64,000 nucleotides of DNA from Bryopsis sp. KO-2023 (lineage: Eukaryota; Chlorophyta; Ulvophyceae; Bryopsidales; Bryopsidaceae): contig BSYQ01000009.1 in assembly GCA_030272585.1 (NCBI GenBank), forward strand, positions 62,001-126,000. The letters are read 5' to 3'. Position 1 is the stretch's first letter; the number at the start of each line of letters is the position of its first letter. This document shows, piece by piece, positions 39,594-53,450 of this stretch. The notes beneath the pieces were generated by a model. It had not been told where the DNA came from. It did not search any database and was given only the letters and a program-made list of their open reading frames with translations. Made by a program: the position numbers and the translations under genes.

Positions 39594-42500
39594 CTACTTT
39601 TGAAAATCCCCATCAAAGCCCACAAATCCAGCCACCTTGAAAATGTGATAGTAAGGTTTCTTCTCAATCTTACTGCACCAGTTCCAGGCAGACGTCAACC
39701 TGCAAGAATTCAAACAAAGTTCTAAATAATAAAATAATAATAACAAAAAATAAATATCCCCAAACCCACTCATTTGCACAGTGTGAGGCTTTCAGCTGTG
39801 AAAGAAATCCCTCAAGAGATCGAAATTTTTCTTTTGCTGTTGAGTACATGAATCATCTATCCATTTGGATGTGGCGCTTTCTTTTCAACTGTGCATGCGT
39901 TCAGTGGAATCGACAAATGTTATGTAATAATATAACATATAATAATGCCTGGGTGTTGGAGTGCTCACCGGCCATCAATGCAAGATCCTGCATCGAAGAA
40001 ATTGTCTGCCCCACTCCCATCAAAAGCATGACGGAAAAAATCCAATAAAATTCCTTGAAGGGCACCATCAACCCCACCTGCAAAAGCAACATTATACCCC
40101 CACTACTCAGAATTTACCAGAACACAAGAACCAGTTTACTCTTCCCCCAAATGAAAAACAGAGGGATAGTCAAAGAAGGTGACTGACACAGACGGAAATT
40201 TGTGTCGATATTGTTTTTGATTTTTTGGACTCACCGAATGCTTTGTCAATGTAGACTTGCATCTTAGGGTCTTGATACAGTTTTGGAATTTCTTCCAGAA
40301 CCAACACTACAGGATTCAGAATTCTTGGAACCTGAAATAGACATACATTTTATCATTCAAGTCACCGCATTGCAAAAATTTGCACAGCCAGATATTGAAA
40401 CAAATTTCAGTGTCATGCCTCCAATGTTTTCCTACCACACCAACACATTTCCCAAGTATTTTGTGTTTTGCTCTTTTTTTTGCAGGCACGTTTATGTTTG
40501 TTCTACGTCTTTCATAGTGACTTGAGATTTCCAAGGAAACATGTTGTATTGGGGGCTGATAGGAAAACTGAGGGCGTAACTTGCCTGTGTATACTTATCG
40601 ATGAACATCAATGCATTTGGAACATTGTGGTCGCCCAAATGAACGACAGAGGATCCAACCCAATGACCAATCTTTGTCTGGCACCGACTGATGATGTCGT
40701 ATACCGCCTTTCGGACCTGAATTGCACCAGGCAAAAAAAGAAAGTAGGGTAAGAATAGTCAAACTAATCCTAAAAAAAAAACAGAACATTATGCTCTCCC
40801 CCTTAAAAAAAAACACAACATGGATCAATAAGGGAACCGACGAACATTTTGCCATTTATTGGCAGAGAAAAAAAAAATGTACAGCTTATCGTACCAAGGG
40901 CGCCTGCTGAACTCTGTTGAGGCCTTGGCCTGTATCCGTGAGCCTGTAATAATTTCTTTCATTCAACAAATCATTTTCGGCCAAGCACCACAGCTTGAAC
41001 ATATCGTTACTGATCTCCCTCCACAAAGTCAATGTCTGGAGCACATACTGGAATTGCCTGCAAACACACCACATCCAAAAGTTCAGCAAAGAATTATTCA
41101 CTACAAAACATTCCCTCACCCAAATATGGTATTCATAACACAGCACATGCCGTGTCGTAATCCTTACTTAAAAAATGCATTTTCAGTATGTTTCGAAGCG
41201 CCTCGGCCCCAACAGCTGGGGATTTCATCTGGAAAGGAAACTACATTGCAAAACATACCCGCCTAGTGCAATTTTAACATTTAATACAATGTGTTTGTTT
41301 CTGACCTTTCATGATTGTGCGTCAGTCTGGCTCCTTGAGAGCCCATAGAAATAGCCAAAGAGCATCCAGGATTGTTGACAGTTGGTCCGAAATACTTCTT
41401 CAAGTAATCAATCATTCGATCGATAGGATCGCGGTTATACAGCAAGAAAGAATTGTTATCCCCGATCGAATACAGGCAAGTCAAAATGGATTCCTGTCAG
41501 AAACAAACAAAACCAGTAAAACAATTGATTTGATTTTGAATTTTCAAATATCCCCTTTCGCAGAACAATGGCAATGATAGCCCAGACCAATATCCCTATC
41601 GGACAGGGTTCTCTAAAACTCGATTCCACTTCATAGGAATCATTCATAGGGTCAACTCCACAACAACAAAAATGGGTTTTATGTTGAGCAAATATACAAT
41701 CAAATGAAATTCGTAGATTGGAGAACGTCATAGATTTGAAATCACGTGGATATGGCACTGTGCAATGGGGGGAAAAGGGTATCTCCCAAATATCAGTTGG
41801 AATATCTTCCCACCTGAGACAGGTTTCTGTTGGAGTATCTTTGTGCGAGAGTGTCCCTAGCTTTCTCCTTCAATTTAATCTCACGCTGGATCTGAAAAAG
41901 AAAAATTGCAGAATCGATCAATCCACAATAAAATTCCATCACAAGCTGACCTTGACTGCCACACAGCAACCCTTCCACAAAATTTCCTTGTCCCAAAATG
42001 CAATCAGGGAAAAACATACGCGCACCAATGGACTGGTGAAAACGTGCAGGGGTGCATAAAAGCTGTGTTTCATTGGGGAAAAGGTCTCCCTCCTACCCAT
42101 CAGAATAAAAGAAACCACCAAAAAAAAAAATAATAATAATAGTTGTTTGAAATCCACCGCTTCACCTGAGGTCGAGACTTGTCTGCGACCACAATTTCAG
42201 CAGTGGCAAGATTGATCAATGGATCCGAGAGCATCTTTAGACCGTCGTTCTCTTCCAGAGTGCAATGCACCGATTTCAAGGGCCGGACGCATTTAAACTC
42301 CAACAACTCCTGAATGTGTTCATCTGCAGAATCCTATCCATCCCAAAATAGAATAAACTGTTTTTGAGAATCTCTGCACCCAATTTTTCTCACCCAACCA
42401 GCATAAAAATTGCACCATTCAATCTCATTACGGAGAAGAAAAACTGTCAGTTTGATTTTTTGGACCAACCCACCATCAACATGTAGACGAGCTTCCCATA

Positions 42501-44532
42501 CTCAGCCCTCATTTTATCGGGATTCATAATCTTATATCGCCTCCCAATCTCAAATATGTCCTGAAAGAAAGCTTCGTTGTCTCCAAAGCTTCGACTTTGA
42601 ACCAGCTGCTGGCCCTTCCTATAATCTTGAGCCACCACCAATCCCGACAAAATCGCACAGATCCTTTTGATCTGTGTCTGAATTCGTTGCGACTTGCTCC
42701 GCCAAGATAGAATATCAACCTGCCAAAAAACTACGGGAGTTAATTTAAGGAGCACCAAAAAATTGTGTGCTAAATATGTTGAGGGAATGTGAAAACTGAC
42801 CTTGTCCGTATACTCGCTAACATTCAGTGCGGCCTCCAAGAGGCGCAAGTAGTTTCTTTCATCATAGGACAAACGTAGAGGAATGTATCTGCATCTATCC
42901 AACATTTCTGAGCTATTGCTGGTGGAAGCTTCCTCCTCATCTGTCTCGTCGTCGCTGTCTGACATGTGATCATCCTCTTCCAATTGCTGCAAAACCAAGA
43001 TCCCATGATTAGATCAACTATAAGGTCACCTTATGTTTTTTCCTACAAAAAAAAGTAACCCTCATCTTATCATTATCATGGACCTGTGTTGCATGACCAT
43101 TCCTCCACTATCCTCGGATTCAAATCAAAAATCTAAAAACAGCAGGTCCCCTGTTTCTTTCAATTGTACCTCCGATTCCAACTCCTCATCCCCTGTCGCT
43201 TCTCTGGGCTTTTTCATCTCAGCATCACCATCCAACGGCAGCTCTGCCTGTGAATCCAAGACCTGACGGTGAATGCCACCCCACCAGCATCACAGAAACC
43301 TGTTACCAACCCTTCCCTCCTCTTATCATAAGCAAAGAAAAAGATGGACTGCCACCTTGTAGATCCAGTCACCAGCCTTGGTGAGTTCTTTTCGTCTTTT
43401 GTTTTCGAAAACAGTCCCTTTTATTGATATCCAGCAAATCGCTCCTTGCGAACAGCATCGATGCTTCATCGACACTTGCCAAATTATTCTATCTATTTTC
43501 ACAATGGCCAGAAAGCCTTCGGGCAAGGATTCATAACAAAGGTCTTCAACAAGGGAGTTGGGGGAAACTGCTCCCCACCCAACTCGCCCCCCCCTTCTGA
43601 CCAGAGGATTGGGAGGTCCCTTCTTTCGACTTCAAAAAGCTAGTGCCCTGCAAAATGTTAGAAGGTCCCTTCTGGGTAGTGGAGAAAACAGCTCCCTTTT
43701 CAAGTGAATGGAGCACACCCTGCTTTTCCATTTAACAGGAAGAGGTTGCCTTCACCCACACCTGTTCAGGTGAGCGCTTTCCCCGCTCGAGGTCCGCTTT
43801 TTGCTGAGCAGAGAACGCCCTGGCCTCGTCCGCAGCACCCGAAACCTTTTCGCGGAAGCGTCCCAAAGACTCTTTCAGCTTGTCGATCAGCTCAGCGTCC
43901 GTGATCTGGGTAAGGGTGCTTTCAACGAGCTTTTCGAGAGACAACGCCTCGTTTTCCAAACCGGTAGCATCTTCCTCCTTTTGGGCGGCATATTCCGCCA
44001 GTTGCTGTTGCGCCACAGTCAAACGCCGTGATTTATCTTGCGCCTGGGCTTCGGCCTGGATCCTGGCGAGGTGTTCCTCTGTGCAGGTACCCGAACACAA
44101 AACTTGGCACGGAGAGCACGTGGAAAAGTTGCGGAAACACTTTGGCCTCGATGTTCGCGAGTTCAAATGCAACTGAGCAAGACGTCGGGAAAGACGTGTG
44201 CGGAATTCGCGCGCTCGCACGTTTCGCGCCAAGCGAACAACGGAACTGGGTTCGACTATCTTCAGCCAGCAAACGCAGGGGCAAGCTCAAAACACGAGCG
44301 AAACGCGATTTGTCGAGAGGGGAGGACCAAAAGCATGGTCGAGTTTGTAGAACAGCAGAAACGGGTCGAACGGACGCATTCTCGTACCATAGAGGAGCCT
44401 GGCTGCCCCTTCGTCGAGGTTCTCTCCGTTGCAGTTGCCGTTCTCCACGGCGCTACCGTTGGCATCATCACGCGGTTCGTCGTCCACTTTGTCCAGCAAA
44501 TTTGACAGGCTTTCGCTCTTCAACCCCGTCAT
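39594..44532 (-). CDS. DUF2009 family protein
   Basis: Homologues occur widely in plants and some protists, with unknown function. Well-supported exons, in gene order, lie at about 43265..43171, 42988..42802, 42721..42473, 42334..42168, 41891..41813, 41494..41307, 41050..40896, 40719..40585, 40331..40236, 40077..39969 and 39699..39594. Family landmarks appear in sequence: RYIPLRLSYDERNYLRLLEA, FEIGRRYKIMNPDKMR, CLYSIGDNNSFL, RLTDTGQGLNRVQ, HWVGSSVVHLGDHNVPNAL, FDAGSCIDGRLTSAWNWC and the C-terminal GFVGFDGDFQK. Upstream exons are less certain: a coiled-coil exon near 44090..43770 (DAELIDKLKESLGRFREK), a short one near 43385 (ELTKAGDWIYK) and a first exon near 44532..44387. The intron after the DNVPNA-type exon has a GC donor (CAG|GCAAGT at 40584). 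The start may be further upstream, up to 44739. Confidence 0.85.
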
Positions 44533-44739
44533 CGGAGGACCCGTCTGCAAGCACTTCGAAACCACTTCCAACAGGCCTGACAATCCACTCGCTTCCAACC
44601 ACCCACTGCACGACAACCGGTACTCCCTTCCTCGCGACCGAGTCCCGCCACTCGTGACCTGCGCCTTGGACTCCGTCGTGGTAGTGCCGCGTTCGAAGCG
44701 AGTCTTTTGGTAAAGAGAAAACAACACAAAAACTCGCAA

Positions 44740-45217
44740 GAAATAGATCCACTCAGCAATGAACTCTTTTCTCCCAGCTCTGATTTGGGAGGGGAGCTGC
44801 TCGGATTTCTGTTTCAGTTACGGATCCACCCTTCTGCATGCTTTGATTTCGAAAATCTGGGCGGGTTCCAGAATGTTGATTCCCGATTATGACGTGATGG
44901 AACTACATGTATTTTCGTCTCGGATGATGCGTTGATTGACAAAACCTCTCATTCTGTCAGACTTAGACCCTCCTCTTGATTTCCTCTGCCCACCCACCAA
45001 GGCCACCACTGTCAGACAAAATTATACAAATTACCGGCGCACACATGCAAATGAATTGTTTCTCCTCAAAACTTAAAAATAAAAACCTGTTCTAGCACTC
45101 CAATGGCCCCTTATATACACGAACCCCTGCACCCATCTACAAATGCCCTTGCTTTGCTTTCCCCCCTGCTCTAAAAGCCCCCCAAATACCAATCAACCCC
45201 CCCCCCAAACCACCCAC
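44740..45217. other. Intergenic between DUF2009 gene and HAC gene
   Basis: A 480-bp gap between two minus-strand genes, C- and A-rich near 45170..45220. It should carry the promoter of the DUF2009 gene and the 3' end of the HAC gene. No specific site is recognised. Confidence 0.5.
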
Positions 45218-48200
45218 TCACTCCGCCCTCGCCCTTTTTGCAACTCTTTGCTCCAAAGGAGCCTCACCCACCCTCTTTTTCTTGAACGCAGCACACCATT
45301 TCAGGGGGCAATTCCCGTCTCTGCACAATTTCGCATGCTGGTTCATGAACTGGCCGAATCGGATGCAGTGTTGACACTCGTCCTCACTGCAGCCGGCTTC
45401 GACGTGGGCAATGAGAGATTTAGCCCTTGCGCAGCCAGGTCTACGACAAGGATCAGCCCTGCAGTCTTGAGCATGGAGCAGCAGCTTCAAGTTCTTGTGA
45501 AAGAGTGCAGAGGTGGTGGTGGTGGTGGGTTTGGGGGGGTCGGCCTGAGCACTAGGTCCAGGCACCGGAGCAGCCACCTCCTGAATCAAACATCGCACAT
45601 GAAGTTAGAAAAGAGCCAAAGTAATTATTCTAATCTAGAACATATGAACATTTCATTGTAGGGCTCTTTTTCCATCGTCTTAAACCAGCATCAGTCAAAT
45701 CGACGGATGATTGAATATCACGGAGCTGAAAAATTGGTAAAAAAAAACAAGGGTTCATAACGACGGCAGATAGTGGATTTCTTGCCCACCTGTGGAGTAG
45801 AAGAGACCTTTGTATGACTGGACTTCTCGATTTGCTCCCCCTTCACACTCTCATTCTTTTTGCCTGCTACTCCCTTTCCCTTGACACTAGATCCAAAGTG
45901 CAAGGGTCCCACATGCTCCAGAGTGTGAACGTGTCTCAGCCCACTTGAATAGCAGTTCTCGCAGAAACGGAACTCCAGGCACACAGGGCATTTCCAACTG
46001 TAGTCATCATCCAGACGCTCTTGGCAAACATGACACGTCGCTGGCAGGACAGCCACCCCTGGATGCCTCAGGTGGTACAGGATCATCAGGCTGCTGTGCT
46101 TGGCCTTCCTCAACGAATCGAATTCGTAGTGGTTCCATTGACAGACCCGTAGAAATAGATCCCGAGTTTCCAGGAAACTGCAGGGCAGCTCGACATCGCT
46201 CGGAATGGTCCTCAGCGTGGCCGGTTTGCACAGCTCCTTGGTGAACTGCCTCGGGAGCAAACCTGCCGGGAGCTTCAATGCATCCATTCTGCCCGCTCCT
46301 TGATGGCAGCTGGGACATGCAAGAAATGCCCCATCGTTTCGACATGACAGGCCATCAGTCGATCTCCTCAGGAATGGGGATCCATCGGAGGATGGCACAG
46401 GGGCATGGAACGCCCACATGGGCCCAGGCTCGATCACATCCCGGCAGACCCCACAGCGCTCCTTGAATCGAGCCACCAGGAAGTTCTGCCACGCACTGGC
46501 CGATTGGCACGCCCTGAGCGAGTCCATCAGCTCCTGGTCAGTGCTCTTCCGCTCCGCTCGACCCCTGCCACAAGTCCCCATTGGCATCCCTGCTGACACT
46601 CTTCCTCTGGTGCCTTTGTTCAGCAATCCTCCCAGAAGCTTCTCAGCTTCCTCCGGCCAATAGTCCCCGTCGAAGTAGGGGATGTCGAGCGCTGAGACGA
46701 AAGCCCCTTGCTTGCGCTGCAGGACTTCCGTCATGTTGGTGAATTCGGTCACCAAGCCTTCTCCCCGGGCCTGCTGGAGCAACTCCAGGTACCACCGTCT
46801 GAGCCTGCCCTGGGTCGGGATTTTCTGACTGGGAGGGTGGCAATTCATGATGTAATCATTGTCCTTCCCCCCCGGAGGACATGCCCAGATGAACATCGAA
46901 TGATAGCCGAAGTGCCTGACAAACGCCATGTATCCCAGCAGCAGCTCGTGATACACCAATGTCCTTAGCGGCACCTCTGAATTCCCGGCCAGGATATTCG
47001 GCTGGAAATACTTGATCGAGTCCACATATGCCAGGTACACCCAACCTGTGTTGGGCGCAGGAGCATCAGGACCATACTCCTGGGCATACATGCAGAAGAT
47101 CAGCACATCCACACCATCGATCTTCTGAAAGAGCATGATCACTCGCTGCCGATAAGGAAATGACATTGCCCCCTCCTTCTGGAACGCTAGTCTGAAATTC
47201 TTCCCAACCCGACATGTCCGACCCTTGCTGTACACCACTCTGACCGTCAGGCTGTCAGCTTTCGGGACATCTTTTGTTCCTGCCGCTCGGGCTCGAGCCT
47301 CCCATTCCTTGACCAAGGCTACTTTCAATCTTTCCTCCAAATGCCGGCTCAGTGGACAATTGGGCAGACTGCCAGCATCCATGTCTGGCGGTTTCTGAGG
47401 GCGCTCCAACTGCGGCCGCACCTTCAGTGCCTCCAATTGGCAAATCGGACACAAGTACTGAACCCCAGTGCTGTTCAGACGGCTGTTGAACAAGCTGCAC
47501 ACCTGATGAACCCAACCCTTGCACACATCGCACTGAACCCATGGCTCCTCTGGGCATCTGACATTCTTCGCTCTGGGGGTGTACTTCAAGGACTGGTGCT
47601 TGCACACAACACAGGTTTCCTCACCGACCCTCAGCTTCCCTGAAGGATCGACCTTTTTTACGGGTTCGCCCATCTCCTTACGACAAGCATATATGTGAGC
47701 TTTCAGCTGACCTCGAGTAAAGCAATCACATAGAGATAATGCTGTCTGGTCCCCACAATGATCCTCACATGCCAGCGATGGCTGATCCACATCCTTCAAC
47801 GTTGGAGCCTCCATTTCATGTAATAAAGACTTTTTCACCTCAGGTGATGCCTGGGGTGGGGCCGATGGTTTGGGCTTTGTTTTCACCTTGAGCTTCAATT
47901 TTGAACCAGTGATGCTTGGGGTGGCCTCCGTCGGTGGTGCCTTTGCATGTGGTTCATTGCCAGAATTTGGTCTACCAGAAAACCTCAATTTCACTCTCAT
48001 ATTCGGGGCAGCGCCCCTCCGAGCAACAGTCATATTGTCAGATGGTCTCACATTTCCCATGTCTGTCCCAGTGGCCTCTTTTGATGCATCCTTGACTTTG
48101 ATCGGTCTCAATCCAGGGCCAGACGGAGTGATTTTTCTCCGATCCGCCACATTTCTGAATTTCCTACTATTGGCATCAGCGCTTGCAAACAAGCTCCTAA

Positions 48201-51200
48201 CTCTTTTAACCTCAGGAACAGCAGCATCCTGGGAAATCTTTATTCGCTCTACAGGTCTTGATTGCAATCCAGCCTTTTTTGTTGTCGGACGATGATATAA
48301 TGGGGGCCGGGTCAACACTGACTCTTTGAGCCCCAGACTCTGCTGATCAGTCCTATCCAATTTTGCCTTCTTCACTTGGCGGGACGCTGGTTCCCCCACT
48401 CCTGTGTTTCCTGGTGCTGATCCTGGCATTGGACTCCTCACTGCAGTCGACACAACCCTCCCACCAGATTGGGGCCGTTTCATCTGCTGTTTAGTAATGA
48501 CTGGCTTTGGTCTCAGCAGAACCCTCGCCTTTGCAACCCCAGCATCCAGGCCTTGCACATTGTTGGTTGGCTGTTTGGGCTTTCGTGCGCCAGCAGACAG
48601 GGGCCGTTTGCCATTATCAACCAGTCTCCTCACTGGGCCCTTTTCACTGGTCGCCTGTGGACTGGGTGATTCCTTTTCGAAAGCCTTCCGTTTCTTTCGT
48701 CTAGCATCCCCAGTCGGTGTCAGCCCAGCTTGCATCTCAGCTTTCAGCAACGGATTCTTTGGCCTTTTCAGTGGGGAGTCCTTCACAGCAGCACCACCCA
48801 GAGGGGGTTGCTTAACAGGTCTGGCACTAGGAATTTTTGGCTCCAACAGTTCCCCACGCACTTCCATCATCTCAACATCCGTATCGATCTTGTCTCTAAG
48901 TTTTTCTGAGCCAGATGGTATTTTCTCCGGCCTCGTCATATCAACTGGCAACCTTTGCCTTTCTGTAAGAGGAGGATCACACTCCCACACATTCATAACA
49001 GTCTTTGGTCCACGCGGTGTAACACTCTCATCTCCCCTGCTTCCGGTTGGTGAACACCGCCCAGATACAGATCGAATGCTCTTTGTATCTTTACACACTT
49101 TTCCCCCCTGGACATCACTGGTCCCAGCGCTCTCACACGCCGCCCCAGGATGCCTTGACCAATTCGTCGTTAGGGTTCGACTGATATTCAACTGGGATTC
49201 CCTGCTACCAAACAGGCTGGGGCTCTTGGGCGCATCGATGTCAGTCTGCACTTGAACCGACACCCTCAGCGGGGCCAATTCGGCACCCCCAATCGGTTCT
49301 TCTCGTTCTGGCTCGTCAACTGAATTCCCCCCCCCAGGAATACCCTTCTCCAACTGTGAAATATCATTTCTTGGCGTCCCTTCAACACGGGACGGATCTG
49401 GAATAGGATCACGGCTTACATCTGAACCTATGGGATTTGCTCGCGTATCATCTTTTGCCCCCAGCTGGCATTTCGCCCTATCCATCGAGTCCTTCCAGAA
49501 CTCATTTCCCTTTTTGCAACCAACACCAACATCATTGGCCCCAGCTGCTTGTCCACCGGCGTCCTGCACATCCAATTCTTCAGCCTGGATTCCCATGTCC
49601 CTGCAGTTTACGTGTTTTGCCCTCGGTGGGACTACCACAGGGTTCGTCCGCACAAACGGAGCTTCAGCCAAGCTAGGCTTCGTAGAAGGATCCGTGTGGG
49701 AACTCCCCACCATGCCAGTACCAGTTCCAACAGATGCTTGAGTGACCTGCTCCCAAGAAGAATACAAACAAGATCAGGAATACCCATGTATCGAATGCAA
49801 GTCAATATGGATCTATCACCTACAGGTGTAGGTCCAAACACCCCCCCAGAATTAAAAAAAAAAGAAAAAAAGGACAAAACAAAATTGAAAAATGTTCCAA
49901 CAGATACTGCTCTAGGTATATGCAAAGGAAATCCAGCGTTGGCATCCATCAGAAGAAGCAAAAAGTAACATTTGCTCCAACCTGCGGTTTTGTCCTGGTG
50001 TTGATGTGATGAGAAGCTTCATTTCCCATCCCTCCACTCCCTGCTTTACTGTCGTGCGTACTGGGATCACGGGACTCACATGCCGCAAACGCAGAATCAA
50101 TATCGCGTTTGCTGGGTTGGCGCCTGACCTCCTTGGCACCTTTGGCTTCCAAGATGATGGACTCCCTACCTATATCGTCCTTCATTGACGTCTGCCTTTT
50201 CTGGATACAGAACCAACATAATATGCAATTGCGTCAAATCACAGCTTGAATCAGGTACATTGACACTGTTCTAAGGGGGTTCTCCGGTGCACCAAAAGTA
50301 AAATGATTAGGTGCCCTAAAAATCGCCCTAAGAATAGGTATGGAGAAGTTGTGTAATTATTCCCCCGAAGATTGGCCCTCCTTAGAAACATAAATTCAGC
50401 TTGCTAAACACTTGATCATTAGAAACATAAATTCAGCTTGCTAAACACTTGATCATCTGCTTGTGTTCAACACGGCTAGTATTTACCTGCAATGATGCAG
50501 ACTTTTGCTTAGATTTTCTCGATGGACTGATACTGTTATCCCTCCTATCAATATTCCCTCTCGAACCAATTTGGTCCTTAAATTTCCCTGTATCAGACAA
50601 TTTCCTCCCTTCATTCGGGTGGCTTCTTTGGTGCCAGCCCTTGTGCTTGTCTTCCCCACCCCTTTCCAACATATCAACATCAACTTTGGGTCTCCTTTTT
50701 TGCTTGGGGGTCCCATCTTTCTTCCGACCTCCCTTTTTCGACCTGGTACCCTCCACCGGAGCTCGGTGCGCCGTGGTTCCGGGGTCACTGGTTCTCCGCG
50801 CGGCGAACTTTTGGTCCCAGCGATTGGGCCGTCGAGGGACCCTGAGATCAGCGACATTTCCTTGCCCTGCGCTCGCCCGTCCCCCCACCCGTTCGTCAAC
50901 TCGATCGTTTCCTTCCACGCACTGCCCCGGCGCACAATCGTGGGCTTTCTCTTTCGGTGCAATCGGTTCCGACTGGCTTCGCTCCCCCAAGCTTCCTGTC
51001 ATTTTGTATTGCTCGTCTGCAGGTCGGGCGTTGCCGCTCCCCCTCTCAGCTGGCGGTTGCATGCTCCCCACCAGTTCTGGGACATGGGCAACCGTTTGGA
51101 GCTCTCGTCCCCCACCCTTCGGACGCTCCTCGTCCTCGCTCTCATCGCAACACTCCATTTCCACGTCGTGCACGATGGCGGAGGGGGGTCTGTTTCCCGT

Positions 51201-52664
51201 GAAACGCGGGTCCCGGTCCAATCCCCCCCTCAGCACCTTCTCCGGCGTATCGGGAATGCCAGGAATCCGCACCGAAGACAGCGATGTCCTTGCGGACTCG
51301 TTGGACGACGGGCAGCGCGATTGCGCAGGCGTCACCTGGTCGAGGCCTCCCATCGAGTTCATCACCAAAAACCCGCCCAGCCCAGTCCGTTGTGCGCGAA
51401 AGCTCTGGAGGTGCTTCCGTGCGCCGGCGTCACCGCTGTATCCCGCAGGACAAGTCACTCCTCCTCCCGTCAAGACGACTTTGGAGGTGGAGTCGTCAGG
51501 TTTATCCCGCGAAAATAACTGCTTGCCAAACTCATAGTCCACTCTATCCCCCTCTTTCGTAAGCGTCCTCAGTGGCACACACAACTTACAAAGGGGGCTC
51601 TCGCAGCTGCTCTGGTGCACCCAAACTTCGCGAGTTCTCAAACAGCTCTGTACGTCGCACTCCCTATCGCGACAGGTGAGCATATGACCCCACAGCTCCT
51701 TGCCAGCACGGCACTCGTCCCCGACCCAGCAACTCGTCGAACCCGTCCTCGGGCACGTCGCGCAATGGCGCAGGAACAGCAGCCAAGTTCGCCACTTTTT
51801 CAGTGAGAAGTGTAACTCTTCGGAGGACATCTGGTCCATCGCCTTCGCGTCCCAAGGCCGATTCGCGGGAGGAACCAAACTCGTCAGGAAATCCCCCGCG
51901 ACCTCGGATGTCGCAACGACAGTTTTTTCCGCGGCCGTGCCAGGGGCGGTGTCAGCTTCCGCGCCAACATCCGTGGGCTCGTGATGATTCCCAACCTGCT
52001 GCTCCTCCTCCTTGGACGTATCCCCACGTCCCGACAGGGTTTTACCCGGTCCCCCCGAGCACATTGTTTGAGCCTTCGCGGACTCGCCGTTTGGAGCGCA
52101 AGTCAAAGCCCCGTCTTCCCCCCAAGGTTGCGAGATCCAAGGGGGGGTCGTCCTCCCCGGCAACTCGGAAACAAGTTTTCTTGCATTTTCATCACTGCAC
52201 GTGGGCATGGAGGGCGCGGGCCAACCGCTGGCATGTTCGTTGGGCCTGTAATACCTCCACACTTCAGCATCCGTGGAGTGACCCCCACCAGACGCAGCCC
52301 AATAACCCCCGCACTGGAGCCCGTATGCATACTTTTGCGGTGAGCCGTATGGCGCGTGGTACCCGTGGTAGCCAGGCCATGCATACTGTTGCGGAAAGCA
52401 TGCGTCAGTCTTGATAAGACTTTCGACTGATTCCGACTCGAGAAGGGATTCCGACGCTCCTGCTGCGCCAGGCGCAACGTCCAGATCCTGTCGCTCCCCT
52501 CCATCGTAGTCGACATTTCCAGCGCCGGGAGGAGCCTCAACCTCGGCGTCGGGCTCGGGTCTTGACATCAGGTCAGCGCTGGCAGTCGGTTTGGTACCAT
52601 CGTTCATTCTGGCTCTTATTTTTCGTAAAGTCAAAGTTTCCCCTCCCGACGAAATAAACGGCAA
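45218..52664 (-). CDS. HAC-type histone acetyltransferase (p300/CBP family)
   Basis: This is a nuclear co-activator that acetylates histone lysines. Four exons (about 52664..50487, 50201..49982, 49746..45790 and 45580..45218) give about 2,240 residues, all in phase 0. Domain order matches plant HAC proteins. TAZ1 is at about 285-370 (FLRHCATC, then HMLTCRDRECDVQSC and CESPLCKLC). A long Lys/Pro-rich linker follows. A PHD-type finger lies near 1500 (CVVCKH, CDVCKGWVH, CPIC), and the KAT11 catalytic domain at about 1635-1830 (FPYRQRVIMLFQKIDGVDV, RTLVYHELLLGYM, FIWACPPGGKDNDYI). A ZZ finger lies near 2040-2085 (CHVCQ, CPVC, FCENCY), and TAZ2 at about 2150-2215 (DCRADPCRRPGC, CSEDECQHC, NCPLKWC). 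It is longer than typical plant HACs (about 1,400-1,700) because of the N-terminal and linker regions. Confidence 0.93.
50384..50457. repeat. 37-bp tandem duplication in HAC intron 1
   Basis: A 37-bp unit beginning AGAAACATAAATTCAGC occurs twice in tandem (starts 50384 and 50421), just before the donor-side exon. It looks like a simple recent duplication. Confidence 0.85.
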
Positions 52665-53450
52665 CGGACTATTCTCTCACTAAACCACCACCCCACCCAA
52701 CTGGTGCGCAGCGCAACCGAAGTGGGGAAAGACAATGAAAGCTCGATATGATATCGCGGAAAAAGTAGGAGGGATGTGACATAGCGTCATCTACCGCTTT
52801 TCCGTACCTCGGAAACGAATCCCCCAACGGATGATAAACAGAACACCACCCTGAAGCCCCATGATCACTTCTCACCCTTCATCGTTCACTTCAAGGGGAG
52901 GGGCCTCCGCTGCAAGGGCGGCTCCACATGTAAGTGCTCGGCGGTTGGGACGGTTAAGTCCGAATTTTTTTCATACGACCCGAAGTGCGTGCCTTAGTGC
53001 TGGGCTTGATAAGCCCAGCTGCGCTGTTGTCTGGATTCTTTTTGATCGCAAGGCAACTGGGGTGTCTGGAGTGGGTTGATTGGAATTCTGACTCAACAAA
53101 CGAGTGCATAAAAATTGGCTATTGTTGAATTCTCTCCACAAAGAATGAGGTTGCAATTCATAGGAGCCATGAATTCAACTCATCAGATTTTCATAATGCT
53201 TGCTTGGAGAGGAAGACAAATATGTATCCAAAATCTAAGAATGTTCCCTCCTTTCCTGGATCTTAGTCTTTTGGCTAAACTGATCGACAGCAAGATGAAG
53301 TTTCTTCATTCATGCATCGACTGATAAAAGGGCTTCCTGCAGCATGACACCAACAAAACCAGGCTACATCTGGAGCAAAATTTATGCTGTGACGAAAAGA
53401 AAAGCAAAGTCTGTGTTGTTAAACCAGGTTGATAAAGGGGGAGTTGTGAG
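52665..53450. other. Region upstream of the HAC gene
   Basis: Contains the presumed HAC promoter. The ORFs on either strand show no known protein signature, and no transposon end is seen before 53451. Confidence 0.45.

Noticed and set aside
50449-51537. Long plus-strand ORFs opposite the HAC gene
   Set aside because: They mirror the GC-rich first exon of HAC and have no domain of their own.
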